Under the pieces are notes generated by a model. That model saw nothing but the letters and a program-made list of their open reading frames with translations, ran no database searches and was not told the origin of the DNA. This document shows, in pieces, positions 5,786-9,244 of a stretch of DNA of 9,244 nucleotides (positions are counted from its first letter, which is position 1; each line of letters opens with the position of its first letter). The position numbers and the translations under genes were made by a program. This stretch comes from an uncultured Collinsella sp. (GTDB taxonomy: Bacteria; Actinomycetota; Coriobacteriia; Coriobacteriales; Coriobacteriaceae). Where the stretch lies: the NCBI GenBank assembly GCA_902495155.1, contig CABUWD010000079.1, positions 1-9,244 on the forward strand, read 5' to 3'.

Positions 5786-8700
5786 GACGACACATCGCTG
5801 GGCGGTCGCTCAGCAAAATCCCGAGCTCGAAAAGGAGCTTTCGGCTGGTCTGGGCATACCCGGGCTGGTGGCGCGTATTATGGTTGCGCACGGTATTGCC
5901 TCGATTGAGGAAGGACAGCTATTTTTGACGCCTTCGCTCGATCGCGACTGGGCCGACCCACTCATTATCCCGGGCATGTCGGTCGTTGCCGACCGCGTCG
6001 AGCGTGCTATTCGCAACCACGAGCACATTGCGGTCTTCGGCGATTTTGACGTTGACGGTATTACGTCGACCTGCCTGTTGACCGAGGCGCTGCGAACGTT
6101 TGGCGCCAATGTCACACCATTCATCCCGCATCGCTTTGACGAGGGCTACGGTCTTTCGCGCGCGGCGCTCGACCGCGTTAACGAGCTCGCTCGTCCCCAG
6201 CTGATCGTGACCGTCGATAACGGCATTGCCGCCAAAGAAGAGGTTTCCTATCTGGAGAGCCTGGGGATCGATTTGGTGGTCACGGACCATCACGAGCCCT
6301 CCGATCAGGTGCCGCAGGGCGTGCCCCTGACCGACCCTAAGCTCGAGGACGAGGGTCCTTCGCGTGAACTTGCCGGCGCCGGCGTGGCGCTCAAGCTGGT
6401 GCAGGTCCTGAGCGAGCGTTTGAGCAAGCCATCGTATTGGCGCTCGCTGATAGAGGTCGCGGCACTGGGTACCGTGTCCGACATGATGCCGCTCACGCCC
6501 GAGAATCGCGCACTGGTCGCCGAGGGCATCCAACAGATGCGTGTGACGGCCCGTCCCGGCTATATCGCGCTTGCCGCACTTGCCAAGGCCGACCTTTCTA
6601 CCATTACGGCCGACGGCCTGTCGTTTTCGCTCATTCCCCGCTTAAACGCCGCCGGCCGCATGGCCGATCCCAAGCTGGCGCTCGACCTGCTGCTTGCCCG
6701 TGATCCTATCGAGGCAAGCGCGCTGGCGGCCGAGCTCGAGGAGATCAACCGTCAGCGTCGCGAGATCGAGGCGGAGCTCACGCGCGATGCCATGGCAAAG
6801 GTCGAGGAGACCTATGATGGCGGGCGCGCGATTGTCGTGGGCGGCGAAGGTTGGCACGAGGGCGTTAAGGGCATCGTGGCGAGCCGCCTCACCAACCGAT
6901 ATCACGTGCCGGCGCTGCTTTTCTCTATCGAGGACGGTATAGCACGTGGGTCGGGCCGCTCGGTAGGCAAAGTCAACCTGTTCGAGGCCGTAGAACGCTG
7001 CTCCGACCTGCTGATTCGCCGCGGCGGGCATGCCGGTGCGGTGGGCGTTACCATCGAGGCATCTAAGCTCGATGAGTTTCGTCGACGTCTTTCCGCCGTG
7101 TTGTCCGAGCTTCCCGCCGAGGACTTTGAGGACACCGACGAGGTTGCCGCCACGGTCGACCTTTCCGAATTGAATATCGAGACCATCGAGCAGATTTCCC
7201 GCCTTGAGCCGTTTGGCCAGGGTAATAAGGTGCCGCTGCTGGCTGCCGAGGGTGTGACGATGTGTGACCGCGCCGTGGTGGGTAAGACCGGCGAGCATAT
7301 GCGTTTCGTGGCGACGGATGGCGCCGCAAGTGTGCCGGCCATCATGTTTCGTGTGCCGCAGATCGACAGGCTTATCAATTGCGACAGCGCCGTCGACTTG
7401 GTGTTCGAGGCCGTTGCCGAGCATTGGCAGGGGCGCGTGAAGCCCAAACTCATGATCAAAGATGTCTTGCTACGCGATGCCACGGCGCCCAATATCGACG
7501 ATCCGGCATGTGAGCTTCGCCGCGGCGTACAACCGGCGGATTCTGGCCTGCGCCTGGAGTCGCGTAAACGCGAAACGCTCGCTCAGCTTTCCTATACCGA
7601 GCTCACGCGCTCGCTCATTCACAGCTTTATCGGATCGAACCAGCCGCACCGCGCACAGGTCGAGGCGCTTGACGCCCTGGCCGACCACCAGAGCGTTTTG
7701 GCCGTTATGGGAACGGGTCGCGGCAAGTCTCTGATTTTTCATGTACATGCCGCACGCGAGGCGGTCCTTCGCGGGCGTGCGAGCATCTTTGTCTATCCGC
7801 TGCGTGCACTCGTTGCCGACCAGGCCTACCACCTTTCCTCGACGATGGCCGCGCTCGGCATTGGCGTTGGCGTGCTGACCGGCGAGACCGTGGAGGCGGC
7901 GCGCGATGACGTGTTTGCCGGCCTGGCTTCGGGTCGCACCGGCATCGTTCTCACGACGCCGGAGTTCCTGTCTATCCATCGCGATCGCTTTGCGCGTTCT
8001 GGACGTATTGGCTTTGTCGTTATCGATGAGGCACACCATGCCGGTCTTGCCAAAGGCGGCGACCGGAGCGCCTACCTCGACATGCCCGATATTCTCAAAG
8101 CCCTGGGCGATCCCGTTGTCATGGCGGCAACGGCTACCGCGACGGCCCCAGTCGTGGCGGAGCTTGCTCGTGTATTGCCGATTACCAGGACGGTGGTCGA
8201 CGAGACCGTTCGCGAGAACCTACAACTCGAGGACGACCGTGACCTTGCGAGCCGCGAAAATCGCCTGGTGTCGATCGTGGCGACGGGGGAGAAGACCGTT
8301 ATCTACGTGAACTCGCGCGACCAGTCCGTGGCGCTTGCCAAGACGTTGCGCAAACGCGTGCCCGACTGCGCGACCCATATTGCGTTCTATAACGCCGGGC
8401 TTGCGCGCTCCGATCGCCGCCGTGTCGAGGAAGCCTTTAGAGACGGAAGTCTCAGCTGCATCGTTTCGACCTCCGCCTTTGGCGAGGGTGTCAACCTGCC
8501 CGATATCCGTCATGTCGTGCTCTACCACATGCCGTTTGGTGCGATTGAGTTTAACCAGATGAGTGGCCGTGCCGGTCGCGATGGACAGCCCGCCGTGATT
8601 CACCTGCTCTATTCGTCGCGCGACGCCCGCATTAACGAGCGCCTACTCGACTGCTATGCGCCCGAGCGCGATGAGCTCGTCACGCTCTATCGTGCGCTGC

Positions 8701-9059
8701 AGACCATGTGGCGCTCCAACCGTGGCAAGACAGGGGACGATTCATTCTGCGCAAGCGATATCGACATTGCGCAGATGTGCCTTGCCATCGATGCTCGCAC
8801 GCCGGTCGACGAGCGCTCGGTGGAAAGCGGCCTGGGAATCTTCGAAGAGCTTGGTTTTTGTCGCGTTTCGGGGTTTGACGACACTCGTCGTATCGCGATG
8901 GCCGAAAACCCCGGCCGCGTGCAATTGAGCAGGTCAATTCGCTATTTGGAGGGCTTGCGCTCGCGCATGGAGTTTTCGGCTTTCCGGAGCTGGGCGCTCG
9001 ATTCGTGCGCGTCTGATATGCTAGCCAAAGTTAACCGCCCGATCGTACCGCGGGCCTAG
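5772..9059 (+). CDS. recJ: RecJ single-strand exonuclease fused to a RecQ-like SF2 helicase
   Basis: A single uninterrupted 1095-residue protein has two enzymatic halves. Residues about 1-570 are a complete RecJ 5'-3' ssDNA exonuclease: GDFDVDG (90-96), VDNG (148-151), TDHH (171-174), SDMMPL (236-241), LNAAGRM (291-297), EGWHEGVKGIVASR (359-372), and the DHHA1 motif GGHAGAVG (418-425). An OB-like part with EPFGQGN (479-485) follows. Residues about 610-960 hold SF2 helicase motifs in order: HRAQ (626-629), Walker A GTGRGKS (647-653), YPLRALVADQ (675-684), TTPEF (729-732 region), VIDEAHH (750-756), ATATATAP (786-793), VIYVNSRDQ (843-851), SAFGEGVNLPDIRHV (901-915) and QMSGRAGRDG (929-938). These resemble RecQ most. 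The last about 100 residues look like a winged-helix-type tail; no RQC zinc cysteines or HRDC domain was seen. ATG 5772 is chosen over GTG 5727 because GGGGGTG (5758-5764) lies 7 nt upstream and the N-terminus then aligns with RecJ. Confidence 0.92.
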   Translation: MSSLKTTHRWAVAQQNPELEKELSAGLGIPGLVARIMVAHGIASIEEGQLFLTPSLDRDWADPLIIPGMSVVADRVERAIRNHEHIAVFGDFDVDGITSTCLLTEALRTFGANVTPFIPHRFDEGYGLSRAALDRVNELARPQLIVTVDNGIAAKEEVSYLESLGIDLVVTDHHEPSDQVPQGVPLTDPKLEDEGPSRELAGAGVALKLVQVLSERLSKPSYWRSLIEVAALGTVSDMMPLTPENRALVAEGIQQMRVTARPGYIALAALAKADLSTITADGLSFSLIPRLNAAGRMADPKLALDLLLARDPIEASALAAELEEINRQRREIEAELTRDAMAKVEETYDGGRAIVVGGEGWHEGVKGIVASRLTNRYHVPALLFSIEDGIARGSGRSVGKVNLFEAVERCSDLLIRRGGHAGAVGVTIEASKLDEFRRRLSAVLSELPAEDFEDTDEVAATVDLSELNIETIEQISRLEPFGQGNKVPLLAAEGVTMCDRAVVGKTGEHMRFVATDGAASVPAIMFRVPQIDRLINCDSAVDLVFEAVAEHWQGRVKPKLMIKDVLLRDATAPNIDDPACELRRGVQPADSGLRLESRKRETLAQLSYTELTRSLIHSFIGSNQPHRAQVEALDALADHQSVLAVMGTGRGKSLIFHVHAAREAVLRGRASIFVYPLRALVADQAYHLSSTMAALGIGVGVLTGETVEAARDDVFAGLASGRTGIVLTTPEFLSIHRDRFARSGRIGFVVIDEAHHAGLAKGGDRSAYLDMPDILKALGDPVVMAATATATAPVVAELARVLPITRTVVDETVRENLQLEDDRDLASRENRLVSIVATGEKTVIYVNSRDQSVALAKTLRKRVPDCATHIAFYNAGLARSDRRRVEEAFRDGSLSCIVSTSAFGEGVNLPDIRHVVLYHMPFGAIEFNQMSGRAGRDGQPAVIHLLYSSRDARINERLLDCYAPERDELVTLYRALQTMWRSNRGKTGDDSFCASDIDIAQMCLAIDARTPVDERSVESGLGIFEELGFCRVSGFDDTRRIAMAENPGRVQLSRSIRYLEGLRSRMEFSAFRSWALDSCASDMLAKVNRPIVPRA

Positions 9060-9062
9060 GGG

Positions 9063-9068
9063 AAGGGG
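9063..9068 (+). promoter_or_regulatory. Ribosome binding site before the candidate ATT start of rel
   Basis: AAGGGG begins 4 bases after the recJ stop codon and ends 6 nt before the ATT at 9075. No ATG, GTG or TTG lies in the rel frame between the recJ stop and ATG 9129, so this site appears to serve the ATT. It is 60 bp from ATG 9129, too far to serve that codon. Confidence 0.5.
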
Positions 9069-9074
9069 ACCTCG

Positions 9075-9244
9075 ATTGATGCCGCAGCCCGTACCGCCCA
9101 TGATTCCACCCTCCAGCCGTTTTCGGAGATGGAGCACTATAAGCATGCCGATGAGCTGCCGCCCGAGATTATGGCGGACAGCTACGACAAGCTGGAGCGC
9201 CTGTGCCTCAAATATATGAATGAGGACGACTTTTCTAAGGTTGA
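9075..9244 (+). CDS. relA: RelA/SpoT family (p)ppGpp synthetase/hydrolase, N-terminal fragment
   Basis: This would be the stringent-response enzyme that makes and degrades (p)ppGpp. Only the N-terminus is present; the gene runs off the window end. The readable peptide contains ELPPEIMADSYDKLERLCL and then KYMNEDDFSKV. This resembles the helical lead-in to the HD hydrolase domain of bifunctional Rel proteins. The identity is supported by position: recJ and rel are near neighbours in Firmicutes such as Bacillus, with apt between them. The frame carries C-ending codons typical of this genome from 9075 on, before the first in-frame ATG at 9129. Translation therefore probably starts at ATT 9075, six bases after AAGGGG. 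If ATG 9129 is the real start, 18 residues are lost. The HD and synthetase motifs are beyond the window, so the family call rests on a short match plus context. Confidence 0.6.
   Translation, partial: MDAAARTAHDSTLQPFSEMEHYKHADELPPEIMADSYDKLERLCLKYMNEDDFSKV

Noticed and set aside
9079..9218. ATG 9079 as the start of the gene after recJ
   Set aside because: It is in a different frame from the Rel-like peptide, runs to a TGA, and its product looks random. It may only compete for ribosomes.
1..9244. CRISPR array, tRNA, rRNA, IS element or prophage
   Set aside because: There are no spaced direct repeats, tRNA-like cloverleaf, transposase or phage gene in the window; the only repeat-like sequences are the palindromes described.

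Overview
The window is ordinary-looking chromosomal DNA from a high-GC bacterium with strong G/C preference at third codon positions and short Shine-Dalgarno-led gene gaps. The proteins and layout point to a Coriobacteriia-type gut actinobacterium, with Collinsella or a close relative as the best guess. This is inferred from recalled resemblance and was not tested by a search. No phage, IS, CRISPR or tRNA sequence is visible.

Region 1 (1-2665, + strand) is the distal part of a branched-chain amino acid ABC importer operon. It holds the last three codons of an upstream gene (probably livH), then livM (permease), livG and livF (two ATPases). The genes overlap or abut, so they are very likely one transcript. 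The solute-binding protein gene is not in the window.

Region 2 (2666-2989) is a 324-bp gene-free stretch packed with palindromes: a 12-bp perfect hairpin just after livF, a nested cruciform of about 99 bp, and a 20-bp perfect inverted repeat with a 25-nt centre. No ORF, promoter or RNA family was recognised there.

Region 3 (2990-4468, + strand) is a two-gene unit: a CutC-family protein and, 3 bp later, a GalT-like (HIT-superfamily, DUF4931-type) nucleotidyltransferase. Converging on it (4499-5497, - strand) is a BASS-family (bile acid:sodium symporter superfamily) membrane transporter.

Region 4 (5498-5771) is the divergent control region between the transporter and the next gene. It contains a TATAAT box, several dyads, an 11-bp direct repeat, and a possible 21-codon leader ORF overlapping the next start.

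Region 5 (5772-9244, + strand) encodes a 1095-residue protein. It joins a complete RecJ 5'-3' single-strand exonuclease to a full set of RecQ-like SF2 helicase motifs. It is followed at once by the start of a RelA/SpoT-family (p)ppGpp synthetase/hydrolase gene cut by the window end. The recJ-rel order recalls Firmicutes such as Bacillus (recJ-apt-rel), here without apt. The rel reading frame appears to begin at a non-canonical ATT codon. The RecJ-helicase fusion and the rel start are the two most interesting points.
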